In this document: in pieces, positions 27,053 through 34,732 of the stretch
Position numbering within the stretch: the stretch's first letter is position 1
How the letters are laid out: every line of letters starts with the position of its first letter
Notes under the pieces: model-generated
The model's database searches: none
What the model was told of the DNA's origin: nothing
The model's input: the letters and a program-made list of their open reading frames with translations, nothing else
Translations under genes and position numbers: made by a program
Assembly: GCA_023388715.1 (NCBI GenBank)
Contig: JAEWFT010000021.1
Location: forward strand, 1 to 64,000
Source: Pseudomonadota bacterium
GTDB lineage: Bacteria > Pseudomonadota > Gammaproteobacteria > Xanthomonadales > Xanthomonadaceae
Direction: 5' to 3'
DNA length: 64,000 nucleotides

Positions 27053-28253
27053 CGGCATCCTCCATCTGCAGGTGGTAGTGGCCGGCATCCAGCAGCGCGA
27101 ACACGGCGTCGCGGCCTTCGCTGGACAGCGCGTCGTACAGCGTGCCATCGATCTCTTCCGCCGCGGCCAGACGCCCGGCGTCCGCCACCGGCAACGGCAG
27201 CATGACACCGCCGGCATACAGGTGTGCGTCGCCGCGCCTGGCGTGCACGCGCCGCCAGGCCATCCGCGACCAGGGATGGCGCAGCAGCCGCGCGCCGTGG
27301 GCGAGGTCCCATTCCAGCTCGATGCGCGGGCGCGGCGGATCGCCCGGCGCGGGCTGGATCGCACTGCGGTAGGTGGTGATGAAGCCGCCGAACCAGTCGC
27401 CGAAGCGGTCGGGATCATCCATCCGCAGCTGGCGCAGCGCCTCCACCACCCGATGCATCGCGGCATCGTCGATCTCGGTCGGATCCGCCGGCGGGGTCAG
27501 GTCGGGATCGGCATAGCGCAATGCCTCCGGCGCGTGCTGCGCCAGGGTGTCGGCATAGTCCCCCAGCAGCTCGGCCGCACTGGGCGCGCGCATGCCAAGG
27601 GAAAAGGTGAGGCAGGCATCCTCGGCCACGCCGTGATGGGGCACGCCCGGAGGCAGGTACAGCATGTCCCCGGGCGCGAGGATCCATTCGTGGGTGGGGT
27701 GGAACCGGCGCAGCAGCCGGAGCTCGGCATCGTCACGGAACGCCAGCGGCGGGTTCTGCCCGGCATCGATCTGCCAGCGACGGCGGCCATGGCCCTGCAG
27801 CAGGAACACGTCGTACTGGTCCACGTGCGCCCCCACCGAGCCGCCACGGGCCGCGAAGCTGACCATGACGTCGTCGATCCGCCAGCGCGGCAGGAACCCG
27901 AAGTGCGCGACCAGGGCGCGGACGTCGGCATCCCACTTGTCCACGTCCTGCACCAGCAGGGTCCAGTCGTGGTCGGGCAGGGCGGGGAAGATGTCTTCCG
28001 GGAACGGGCCGTGGCGCAGCGTCCATGTATCGGTGGCCGCGTCGTGCTCGACCAGCCGGGCAAGCACGCCCTCTTCGCAGGCGAGGCCGGCCAGGTCCTC
28101 CGGTTCCAGCGGCGAGACGAAGCCGGGGATGGCGTTGCGGATCAGCAGCGGGCGCTTCTGCCAGTAGTCGCGCAGGAAGCGCGCGGGAGGCATGCCGAGC
28201 AGGCTGCGGCCGGCGGCATCGACCTCGAGGGCAGCAGCACGCCGGCCGGCCAC
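27045..28253 (-). CDS. Cupin/JmjC-type ribosomal protein hydroxylase (RoxA/YcfD family)
   Basis: RoxA-type enzymes are 2-oxoglutarate and Fe(II)-dependent oxygenases that hydroxylate an arginine of ribosomal protein L16. The 402 residues have FLRDYWQKRPLLIRNAIPGF at the start, the JmjC iron ligands H143-x-D145 (SVGAHVDQYDVFLLQGHGRRRW) and a distal His at about 206 (LPPGVPHHGVAEDACLTFSLGMR), then a dimerisation and winged-helix region. I use GTG 28253 because AGGGAGA lies 7 bases upstream; ATG 28193 would remove 20 residues. It starts 2 bases after the purB stop codon and overlaps the GNAT gene downstream. Confidence 0.92.
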   Translation of the reverse strand: MAGRRAAALEVDAAGRSLLGMPPARFLRDYWQKRPLLIRNAIPGFVSPLEPEDLAGLACEEGVLARLVEHDAATDTWTLRHGPFPEDIFPALPDHDWTLLVQDVDKWDADVRALVAHFGFLPRWRIDDVMVSFAARGGSVGAHVDQYDVFLLQGHGRRRWQIDAGQNPPLAFRDDAELRLLRRFHPTHEWILAPGDMLYLPPGVPHHGVAEDACLTFSLGMRAPSAAELLGDYADTLAQHAPEALRYADPDLTPPADPTEIDDAAMHRVVEALRQLRMDDPDRFGDWFGGFITTYRSAIQPAPGDPPRPRIELEWDLAHGARLLRHPWSRMAWRRVHARRGDAHLYAGGVMLPLPVADAGRLAAAEEIDGTLYDALSSEGRDAVFALLDAGHYHLQMEDADE

Positions 28254-28255
28254 GC

Positions 28256-29620
28256 TCAGATCTCCCTGGCCAGGCGCTCGGCGAGGCCGGTGTAACTGCC
28301 CGGGCGCATCTCGAGCAGGCGCTGCTTGTCGGCCACGGGCAGGTCCAGCGATTCCACGAAGCCGCGCATCGATTCGGCGGTGATGCCCTGGCCTCGGGTC
28401 AGCGCCTTCAGCTGTTCGTAGGGATTCGGCAGGCCGTGGCGGCGCATCACCGTCTGCACCGCTTCCGCCAGCACTTCCCAGCTGGCGTCGAGGTCGGCGG
28501 CCAGTCGCTCCGGATTGGCGCTGAGCTTGCCCAGCCCGCGCTGCAGGGCGTCGAATCCGATCAGCATGTGGCCGAACGCGGTGCCCAGCGCGCGCAGGAC
28601 GGTGGAGTCGGTGAGGTCGCGCTGCCAGCGGCTGATCGGCAGCTTGATCGCGAAATGCTCGAACAGCGCGCTGGCGATGCCGAAGTTGCCCTCGGCGTTC
28701 TCGAAGTCGATCGGGTTGACCTTGTGCGGCATGGTGCTGCTGCCCACTTCGCCGGCCTTCACCGCCTGCCTGAAGTAGCCCTGCGAAATGTAGCCCCAGA
28801 TGTCGCGGCACAGATCGATCGCGATGGTGTCGATGCGCTTGGCCACGTCGCACAGCTCGGCGATGCCGTCGTGCGGTTCGATCTGGGTGGTGTAGGGCTG
28901 CCAGTCGAGGTCCAGCGACTCCACGAATCGGCGCGAGAATGACGGCCAGTCGACGTCGGGATAGGCGGCGACGTGGGCGTTGTAGTTGCCCACCGCGCCG
29001 TTGAACTTGCCGGGCATCGGCAGCCCGGCCAGCACCTCGCCCTGTCGCTGCAGCCGGGCGACGACGTTCGCCAGCTCCTTGCCCACGGTGGTCGGCGAAG
29101 CGGTCTGGCCGTGGGTGCGCGAGAGCATCGGCAGCGCGGCATGTTCGTGCGCCATCGCCCGCAGCTTCTGGATCAGCGCATCCAGTTTCGGCAACAACAC
29201 GTCCTGCCGCGCCTGGCTCAGCATCAGCGCATAGGACAGGTTGTTGATGTCCTCGCTGGTGCAGGCGAAGTGGACGAATTCCAGTGCCGGGACAAGCTCG
29301 GCGTCGTCCTTCAGCTGTTCCTTGATGAAGTATTCGACCGCCTTGACGTCGTGGTTGGTGGTCGCCTCGATCGCCTTGACCCGCGCCGCGTGCTCGACCG
29401 ACAAACCATCTGCCAGCGCACGCAGGCGCGCCGCGGCGTTCGCGGAGAACGGTGCAAGCTCGGGGACGCCGGGTGCGTCCGCCAGCGCGAACAGCCACTC
29501 CACTTCCACCTTGACCCGCGCCCGGATCAGGCCGTACTCCGAGAAGATCGGGCGCAACGCGTCCACCTTGCCGGCGTAGCGGCCATCCAGCGGGGACAGG
29601 GCGGTGAGGGTGTCGGACAT
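28256..29620 (-). CDS. purB: Adenylosuccinate lyase
   Basis: PurB catalyses two fumarate-releasing steps, SAICAR to AICAR and adenylosuccinate to AMP. The 454-residue protein has the N-terminal ALSPLDGRYAGKVDALRPIFSEYGLIRARV, the catalytic-His segment SRTHGQTASPTTVGKELANV and the superfamily signature GSSTMPHKVNPIDFENAEGN with the mobile catalytic Ser. Layout and length follow the E. coli type. It leads the operon with the ribosomal oxygenase and GNAT genes and is divergent from fumC. The product fumarate is the substrate of FumC encoded next door, though this adjacency may be accidental. Confidence 0.97.
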   Translation of the reverse strand: MSDTLTALSPLDGRYAGKVDALRPIFSEYGLIRARVKVEVEWLFALADAPGVPELAPFSANAAARLRALADGLSVEHAARVKAIEATTNHDVKAVEYFIKEQLKDDAELVPALEFVHFACTSEDINNLSYALMLSQARQDVLLPKLDALIQKLRAMAHEHAALPMLSRTHGQTASPTTVGKELANVVARLQRQGEVLAGLPMPGKFNGAVGNYNAHVAAYPDVDWPSFSRRFVESLDLDWQPYTTQIEPHDGIAELCDVAKRIDTIAIDLCRDIWGYISQGYFRQAVKAGEVGSSTMPHKVNPIDFENAEGNFGIASALFEHFAIKLPISRWQRDLTDSTVLRALGTAFGHMLIGFDALQRGLGKLSANPERLAADLDASWEVLAEAVQTVMRRHGLPNPYEQLKALTRGQGITAESMRGFVESLDLPVADKQRLLEMRPGSYTGLAERLAREI

Positions 29621-29647
29621 GGCGGGCGTGGGGGTGGGGAAAGCGCA

Positions 29648-29653
29648 ATTCTA
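29648..29653 (-). promoter_or_regulatory. Putative -10 box of purB
   Basis: TAGAAT on the minus strand, 27 bases before the purB ATG. The 79-base purB-fumC gap holds divergent promoter elements only. Confidence 0.4.
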
Positions 29654-29667
29654 AACCGCGGCGGCGC

Positions 29668-29673
29668 TATGCT
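29668..29673 (+). promoter_or_regulatory. Putative -10 box of fumC
   Basis: TATGCT, 26 bases before the fumC ATG, which has GGAG as ribosome-binding site. No strong -35 is seen. It lies 14 bases from the purB -10 on the other strand, so the two promoters must overlap. Confidence 0.4.
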
Positions 29674-29699
29674 CGGGCCAGTCCCCACCGGAGCCGGAG

Positions 29700-31118
29700 A
29701 TGGCCAAGCACACGCCCGCGGATGCCGACGTCCGCATCGAGCACGACAGCATGGGCGCCCTGCAGGTGCCCGCGTCCGCGCTGTGGGGTGCGCAGACCCA
29801 GCGCGCGAAGGACAATTTCCAAATCTCCGGTCGGCCGATGCCGGACGGGTTCGTGCGTGCGCTGGCGCTGGTCAAGGCCGCCGCGGCGCTGGTCAACGGC
29901 CACCACGGGCTGCTGGACCGCGAGCGCAGCGAGGCCATCGTCGAGGCCGCCACAGCCATCGCCGGTGGGGCGCATGCCGACCAGTTCCCGGTCGATCGTT
30001 ACCAGACCGGCTCGGGCACTTCCAGCAACATGAACGCCAACGAGGTGATCGCGCACGTCGCCAGTGCGGCGGCCGGGCTCGCCATCCACCCGAACGACCA
30101 CGTCAACCTTGGCCAGAGCAGCAACGACGTCGTGCCGACCAGCCTGCGGGTGATGGCAGTGGTGGCGGCACGGACCACGCTGTTGCCGGCGCTGGCGCAT
30201 CTGCGCAAGGCCATCGACAAGCGCGGCAAGGCGCTGGGCAAGACGGTCAAGACCGGGCGCACGCACCTGATGGACGCGATGCCGCTGACCTTCGCGCAGG
30301 AATTCGGCACGTGGTCGGCGCAGCTCGAATCGGCGCAGGCGCGGATCGAGGACAGCCTCAAGCGGGTCCGGCGCCTGCCGATCGGCGGCACCGCGATCGG
30401 CACCGGCATCAACGCCCACCCCAAGTTCGGCAAGGGCGTGGCCAAGGCGCTGGCGGCCGCGACCGGCGTGAAGTTCGCGCAGGCGGAGAACACCTTCGAA
30501 GGCATCGCGGCGCAGGACGACCTGGTCGAGCTGTCCGGCCAGTACAACGCGCTGGCGGTGGCGCTGATGAAGATCGGCAACGACCTGCGCTGGATGAATT
30601 CCGGGCCGCTGGCGGGACTGGCGGAGGTGGAGCTTCCGGCGCTGCAGCCCGGCTCCTCGATCATGCCCGGCAAGGTCAACCCGGTGGTGCCCGAGGCGGC
30701 GTGCATGGTCTGCGCGCAGGTGATGGGCCTGCACCACGCGGTGTCGGTCGCGGGCCAGAGCGGCAACTTCCAGCTCAACGTGATGCTGCCGCTGATCGCG
30801 TGCGACCTGGACGAGATGGCGGGCCTGCTGGCCAGCGCGATGCGGGCGCTGGCCGACCAGGCGATCGCCGGCCTGAAGGTGCGCAAGGACAACGTGGCAC
30901 AGGCGCTGGAGCGCAACCCGATCCTGGTCACCGCCTTGAACCCGGTCATCGGTTACGACAACGCGGCCAGGATCGCCAAGCGTGCCTACGCCGAGCAGCG
31001 CGCCGTGTTGGACGTGGCGCTGGAGGACAGCGGGCTTTCGGAAGCCGAACTGCGCCGCCTGCTGGATCCCGCCGCGCTCACGCGGGGCGGGATCGCCGAG
31101 GGCGCCGGCGGCGGCTGA
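29700..31118 (+). CDS. fumC: Class II fumarate hydratase
   Basis: FumC is the iron-independent, heat-stable fumarase of the TCA cycle, interconverting fumarate and malate. The 472 residues begin RIEHDSMGALQVPASALWGAQTQRAKDNF and contain YQTGSGTSSNMNANEVIA, the catalytic-His segment GRTHLMDAMPLTFAQEFG and the signature GSSIMPGKVNPVVPE. Class I fumarase cysteines are absent. It is monocistronic as far as can be seen, with its own promoter in the gap shared with purB. Confidence 0.96.
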   Translation: MAKHTPADADVRIEHDSMGALQVPASALWGAQTQRAKDNFQISGRPMPDGFVRALALVKAAAALVNGHHGLLDRERSEAIVEAATAIAGGAHADQFPVDRYQTGSGTSSNMNANEVIAHVASAAAGLAIHPNDHVNLGQSSNDVVPTSLRVMAVVAARTTLLPALAHLRKAIDKRGKALGKTVKTGRTHLMDAMPLTFAQEFGTWSAQLESAQARIEDSLKRVRRLPIGGTAIGTGINAHPKFGKGVAKALAAATGVKFAQAENTFEGIAAQDDLVELSGQYNALAVALMKIGNDLRWMNSGPLAGLAEVELPALQPGSSIMPGKVNPVVPEAACMVCAQVMGLHHAVSVAGQSGNFQLNVMLPLIACDLDEMAGLLASAMRALADQAIAGLKVRKDNVAQALERNPILVTALNPVIGYDNAARIAKRAYAEQRAVLDVALEDSGLSEAELRRLLDPAALTRGGIAEGAGGG

Positions 31119-31133
31119 GCCGCGCCGGGCCGC

Positions 31134-31934
31134 TTACTTCGCGGGGGCGGACTCCGGCTGCCCCTGCATTTCGCGCTGGATCTCCGCGCGGATCTCCTTG
31201 CGGATCTGCTCGCGGATCTCGTCACGGATGCGGTCGCGCCCGGCCGGGTCCGCCGCGACCGCGCCGTCCTTGTCCTTTCCGCAATCGTCGACCTCGGCCT
31301 GGCTCAAGGTGGCGTACGGCGCGAACGCGGGCAGGCTGGCTGCCAGTGCCTGCTGCTGGGTGTAAAGGGGACCCAGGCGTTCGCACAGCTTGCGCCCTTC
31401 CGCTTCCAGGCGCGCACCCTCCGCTTCCATCCGCGCCTCGAAATCCTTCGCCGCCTTTTCGCCGCCGAAGATCGCGCCGGCCACGCCGCCCAGGGCCTTG
31501 CCGCCGAGGTCGGCCCCGGCGACGCCCATCGCCATCCCCGCCTCGGCGATCTGCAGGACCTGGCCGCGATACGCCACCAGCATGGCGTGCTGCTCCGGGG
31601 TGGCATCGACCTTGGCGCCGTCAATCAGCAGGTCGCCCTGCGGGGTGATCTCGGCGAGTGGCCGCGGATCGCCCTTGGGCTTGCTGGCCTTGCCCGCGAT
31701 CGCGCGGACGCTGCCGTCGCCGAAGCTGAACTCGTTGTTGAGGCTGAGGTTGCTGGTCGCCAGCTCCTCGCGGGCCTTGTCGATCGCCAGTTTGACCTTG
31801 CGGCCGAGGAAGGTGTCCGGACCCTCCGCGCTGGCCTGGGGCGGCGGCGCGGGTGGAGCGGGCGGGGCGGGCTGGCTGCACCCGGCCAATGCCAGGGCGA
31901 GGGTGCCGAACAGCAGGGAATGTCGAAGCTTCAT
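31134..31934 (-). CDS. DUF2884 (YggN-type) lipoprotein
   Basis: The 266-residue protein has a lipoprotein signal ending LALAGCSQ (lipid-bearing Cys19) followed by a Pro/Ala-rich tether. The middle (PLAEITPQGDLLIDGAKVDATPEQHAMLVAYRGQV) and the Gly/Ala-rich helix after it resemble the DUF2884/YggN family, and two conserved-looking cysteines follow (LCERLGPLY, VDDCGKD). The C-terminus is a charged helix (EIREQIRKEIRAEIQREMQG). Function is unknown. The family match is from recognition of the pattern, not a search. It is not obviously part of an operon: fumC converges on it and the ABC genes end 69 bases upstream. Confidence 0.75.
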   Translation of the reverse strand: MKLRHSLLFGTLALALAGCSQPAPPAPPAPPPQASAEGPDTFLGRKVKLAIDKAREELATSNLSLNNEFSFGDGSVRAIAGKASKPKGDPRPLAEITPQGDLLIDGAKVDATPEQHAMLVAYRGQVLQIAEAGMAMGVAGADLGGKALGGVAGAIFGGEKAAKDFEARMEAEGARLEAEGRKLCERLGPLYTQQQALAASLPAFAPYATLSQAEVDDCGKDKDGAVAADPAGRDRIRDEIREQIRKEIRAEIQREMQGQPESAPAK

Positions 31935-32003
31935 GGCGTTTCCCGGGGGTCAGGTTGAAACGGGCTTTATCGAGGGGATGGAGACGAAGGCCGGATTCCG
32001 AAG

Positions 32004-33068
32004 TCAGCCTTCGTCGCGCCAGCGGCGCAGGCGGATCGCGGCGAAGATCATCGCGATGCCCGCGGCCACGCCGATCCAGAGCGCGGGGCTCGCCAGCAGT
32101 TCCCAACTCATGACGCGGTTGATGATTTCACTGATGTCGTTGGGTTCGTTCGCCATGATCCCGTAGCCGTTCTCGTGCGCGGTGAACAGGTGGCTGCCCG
32201 GCCATGTTCCCAGCAGCAGGCGCGGGACGATGTTCTCCCAGAACCATTCGCTGACCTGCACCTTGGTCATCATCTCGAACCAGCCCAGCAGCAGGCCCGC
32301 GCCCAGCGGCAGCAGCAGTGCCCACAGGAAGGGCTTGGACCGGGCCCACGCCGAGCACAGCAGCAGCCAGCCGACCGTCGGCAGCGACCACAGCAGGTAC
32401 AGCGGCAGCCAGGCCAGCGACATCCCGACGATGCGCGGCAGGTCCAGGTGCGACCAGTACAGCGCGACCGGATCGCCGCCGTTGGCCAGCAGGAACACGC
32501 TGGCGACAACGCCGGTGGCCAACATCAGCGCCAGTGCCAGCGCCACCGCGATCAGCGGGCCGACCACCAGCGCGAACACCACCTTCGACGCCACGGTCAG
32601 GCCATCGGAGACCGGCAGCGACTTCCAGAACAGCACGCTGCGGTCCTTGCGCTCGTCGTACAGGGCGCCCAGCAGGTAGAAGAACACCACCACGCCGAAC
32701 ACCATCACCGGCCAGATCCCGGAGAGCAGGGTGGCGGCATTGACCGCCTGCGCGTACTGCACCAGGTCGGACGCCGATGCCGACGCCAGCAGCTGGTCGA
32801 GATCGAGTTCCGAGGCCGGCACCTGCACGCCATTGATGGTGGCCATGCCGTCCGCGTTGGCGCGGAACTTGTTCAGCGCCAACTGGCCGACGCCGCCGCC
32901 CATCAGGGTGACCAGCAGGAACAACAGGCCGGCGATCGCCGGGGCCCAGAAGATGCCGCCCTTGTGCTCCCAGAATTCGCGCTTCAACAGCCACTTCAGC
33001 TTGTGGGTCGGATGCGGCGCGGTGCGCGGCGCGCTGGGGACCGGGGTGCTTTCCAACACGGTGCTCAT
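32004..33068 (-). CDS. ABC-2 type transporter permease
   Basis: The 354-residue protein has an N-terminal cytosolic segment (KLKWLLKREFWEHKGG), then six predicted membrane spans: one at about residues 40-60, a long loop, and the others between about 130 and 345 (VMVFGVVVFFYLLGALYDERKDRSVLFWKSLPVSD is the typical ABC-2 cytosolic loop). It overlaps the ATPase gene by 4 bases (ATGA), so the two subunits are coupled. No substrate can be deduced. Comparable transporters controlled by YtrA-type regulators respond to cell-wall or envelope stress in other bacteria. Confidence 0.87.
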   Translation of the reverse strand: MSTVLESTPVPSAPRTAPHPTHKLKWLLKREFWEHKGGIFWAPAIAGLLFLLVTLMGGGVGQLALNKFRANADGMATINGVQVPASELDLDQLLASASASDLVQYAQAVNAATLLSGIWPVMVFGVVVFFYLLGALYDERKDRSVLFWKSLPVSDGLTVASKVVFALVVGPLIAVALALALMLATGVVASVFLLANGGDPVALYWSHLDLPRIVGMSLAWLPLYLLWSLPTVGWLLLCSAWARSKPFLWALLLPLGAGLLLGWFEMMTKVQVSEWFWENIVPRLLLGTWPGSHLFTAHENGYGIMANEPNDISEIINRVMSWELLASPALWIGVAAGIAMIFAAIRLRRWRDEG

Positions 33069-33928
33069 GCGTAGGTTCCCTTCATGGTGGCCACGAACAG
33101 GTCGGCCAGGCCGGGATTGCGGGTTTCGCCCAGCGCGGAAAGGCGGGCGCGTTCGATGCCGTCGAACAGCATCACGGTCTTGCCGAACGGCAGCGCGCGC
33201 TCGTCCACCGGGCTCAGCGCGCGTGCTTCCTCGATCCGCGAGGCATCCACCAGGACCTCGGTGTAACGCTCGCCGACCTCGTCCATCGCCGCGTCCAGCA
33301 CGATCTTGCCGTCGCGGATGAACATCACGTTGGTGAGGATGTGCTCGATTTCCTCGACCTGGTGGGTGGTGACCAGGATCGTCTTCTCCTCGTCGAAATA
33401 GTCCTCCAGCAGGCGCTGGTAGAACTGCTTGCGATAGAGGATGTCCAGGCCCAGGGTGGGCTCGTCCAGCACCAGCAGGCGGGCGTCGATCGCCATCACC
33501 AGCGCCAGGTGCAGCTGCACGATCATGCCCTTGGACATCTCGCGCACCCGCAGCCCGGGGGTCAGCTGGGTGCCGTGCAGGAAGCGGCGGCACTTGTCGG
33601 CGTCGAAGCGCGGATGCACGCCCTGGACGAAGGCGATCGCGTCCTTGACCTTCATCCAGCGCGGGAGCACGGCCACGTCGGCGATGAAGCAGACATCGTT
33701 CATGAGCTCGTCGCGCTCGGTGCGCGGGTCCTTGCCCAGCACCCGCAGCTCGCCCACGAACGGGATCAGGCCCAGGATCGCCTTCAGCGCGGTGGTCTTG
33801 CCGGCGCCATTGGGGCCGATCAGGCCGACGATGCGCCCGGCCGGGATCTCGAAGCTGGTCCCGTCCAGCGCGGTCTTGCGCTTGTACTGCTTGCGCAGGT
33901 TGCGTGCGGAAATGACGTTGGCGCTCAC
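33065..33928 (-). CDS. ABC transporter ATP-binding protein
   Basis: The 287 residues have Walker A GPNGAGKTTALK (near residues 38-49), a degenerate signature REMSKGMIVQLHLALV in place of LSGGQ, as is usual for YtrB/EcsA-like proteins, Walker B LLVLDEPTLGLD and the H-loop TTHQVEEIEH. The start is GTG 33928, overlapping the GntR gene's TGA as GTGA; the frame extends further upstream but that part is a shadow of the regulator gene. It pairs with the permease downstream, making one exporter whose cargo is unknown. Confidence 0.92.
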   Translation of the reverse strand: MSANVISARNLRKQYKRKTALDGTSFEIPAGRIVGLIGPNGAGKTTALKAILGLIPFVGELRVLGKDPRTERDELMNDVCFIADVAVLPRWMKVKDAIAFVQGVHPRFDADKCRRFLHGTQLTPGLRVREMSKGMIVQLHLALVMAIDARLLVLDEPTLGLDILYRKQFYQRLLEDYFDEEKTILVTTHQVEEIEHILTNVMFIRDGKIVLDAAMDEVGERYTEVLVDASRIEEARALSPVDERALPFGKTVMLFDGIERARLSALGETRNPGLADLFVATMKGTYA

Positions 33929-34296
33929 TTGGCACCCCACTTGCTCTTCGGGTCCAGCAGTTCCGCCGGCTCCAGGCCAAGCCGCTGGATGCGTTCCAGC
34001 ACCAGCGGCCATTCCTCGCGCAGGAAGCGCTCGCGCTCACTGTTCATCAGGCGCGTGGTGGCGCCTTCGGTCACAAACATGCCCAGTCCCCTACGTTTCT
34101 CGACGAGTTGTTCGTCCGCGAGCTCCTGGTAGGCACGCGAGACGGTGATGGGATTCAGCTGGTACTCGGCCGCCACCTGGCGCACCGAGGGCAGCGCTTC
34201 GCCCGGCTTGAGGACGCCGTCGAGCATCATTGCCACGACGCGCTCCTTCAGCTGGCGGTAGATCGGAGCGCCATCGCTCCATTCGACTGCGGACAT
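33925..34296 (-). CDS. GntR-family transcriptional regulator, YtrA subfamily
   Basis: YtrA-type GntR proteins have a winged helix-turn-helix and only a short C-terminal dimerisation tail. This 123-residue protein fits: PIYRQLKERVVAMMLDGVLKPGEALPSVRQVAAEYQLNPITVSRAYQELADEQLVEKRRGLGMFV covers the whole DNA-binding domain, and about 40 residues remain. It is the second gene of the operon, 3 bases after the small membrane protein gene. A palindrome GGTG-N16-CACC over the operon's -10 box is its probable operator, so autoregulation is expected. Confidence 0.92.
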   Translation of the reverse strand: MSAVEWSDGAPIYRQLKERVVAMMLDGVLKPGEALPSVRQVAAEYQLNPITVSRAYQELADEQLVEKRRGLGMFVTEGATTRLMNSERERFLREEWPLVLERIQRLGLEPAELLDPKSKWGAK

Positions 34297-34299
34297 GGC

Positions 34300-34533
34300 T
34301 CAGTTCCGGGCTGCAAAGGAGAAGAACGGCATCCGCAGCGTGTGCCGGCGGTGGCGTGGCTGGCCGCCGCCGGTGGTGCGCGTGGTGCCGAGGGGAATCG
34401 CATCCGCGACCGCGGCGGCGATGGCGGGAGCCTGCGGGGGCTGCTGGACCGGGGTCGCCACCAGCAGGCCGACGACCAGCAGCAGGCCGCTGGCAAGGAG
34501 GGCGAAGAGGGAGTTGTGGAGCCTGCGATACAT
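34300..34533 (-). CDS. Small single-pass membrane protein leading the YtrA/ABC operon
   Basis: The 77-residue product has a positively charged start (MYRRLHNS), one hydrophobic segment (about residues 8-25, LFALLASGLLLVVGLLVA), a Pro/Ala-rich stretch and a basic tail. I do not recognise a family. AGGAC stands 7 bases before ATG 34533, and the gene lies directly behind the operon promoter and 3 bases before the regulator, so it is probably real and co-expressed with the transporter. An in-frame ATG at 34572 would add 13 residues but would place the start upstream of the likely transcription start. Confidence 0.65.
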   Translation of the reverse strand: MYRRLHNSLFALLASGLLLVVGLLVATPVQQPPQAPAIAAAVADAIPLGTTRTTGGGQPRHRRHTLRMPFFSFAARN

Positions 34534-34558
34534 GGCGAAGGTCCTGCTTGGGGTGTTC

Positions 34559-34599
34559 GGTGTTGTAGGCAACTATAACACCAAATTCGGCCATGTCAA
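34559..34599 (-). promoter_or_regulatory. Promoter and overlapping GntR operator of the YtrA/ABC operon
   Basis: On the minus strand a perfect -35 TTGACA (34594-34599) is followed after 16 bases by -10 TATAGT (34572-34577), the best promoter in the window. An imperfect palindrome GGTGTTATAG-TTGC-CTACAACACC (34559-34582, one mismatch between arms) covers the -10. Its ends are GGTG and CACC separated by exactly 16 bases, the spacing of operators reported for YtrA-type regulators in Xanthomonas. Binding would block polymerase. Confidence 0.8.
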
Positions 34600-34732
34600 C
34601 TGGTACCGACCCAACTGAAGTCATGGGTCAACTGAACCGTATTCCTGTCGCCCGATTGCCCCGTCGGGGCCGCGCATCGACAATAGGCGCTTCCTGCCGC
34701 GCGCTGCGCCGGCGCCTTGGTGTGGATCCCGG

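Noticed and set aside
27045..29648. An 867-residue fusion upstream of the ribosomal oxygenase
   Set aside because: The upstream half is the shadow of purB; the GTG at 28253 has a good ribosome-binding site.
28973..31648. 891-codon plus-strand frame from purB through fumC
   Set aside because: It overlaps fumC in another frame and purB in antisense; fumC in its own frame is unmistakable.
32004..34040. A 678-residue permease fusion
   Set aside because: The first 324 codons are the wrong frame of the ATPase gene; the permease starts at 33068 with a 4-base overlap.
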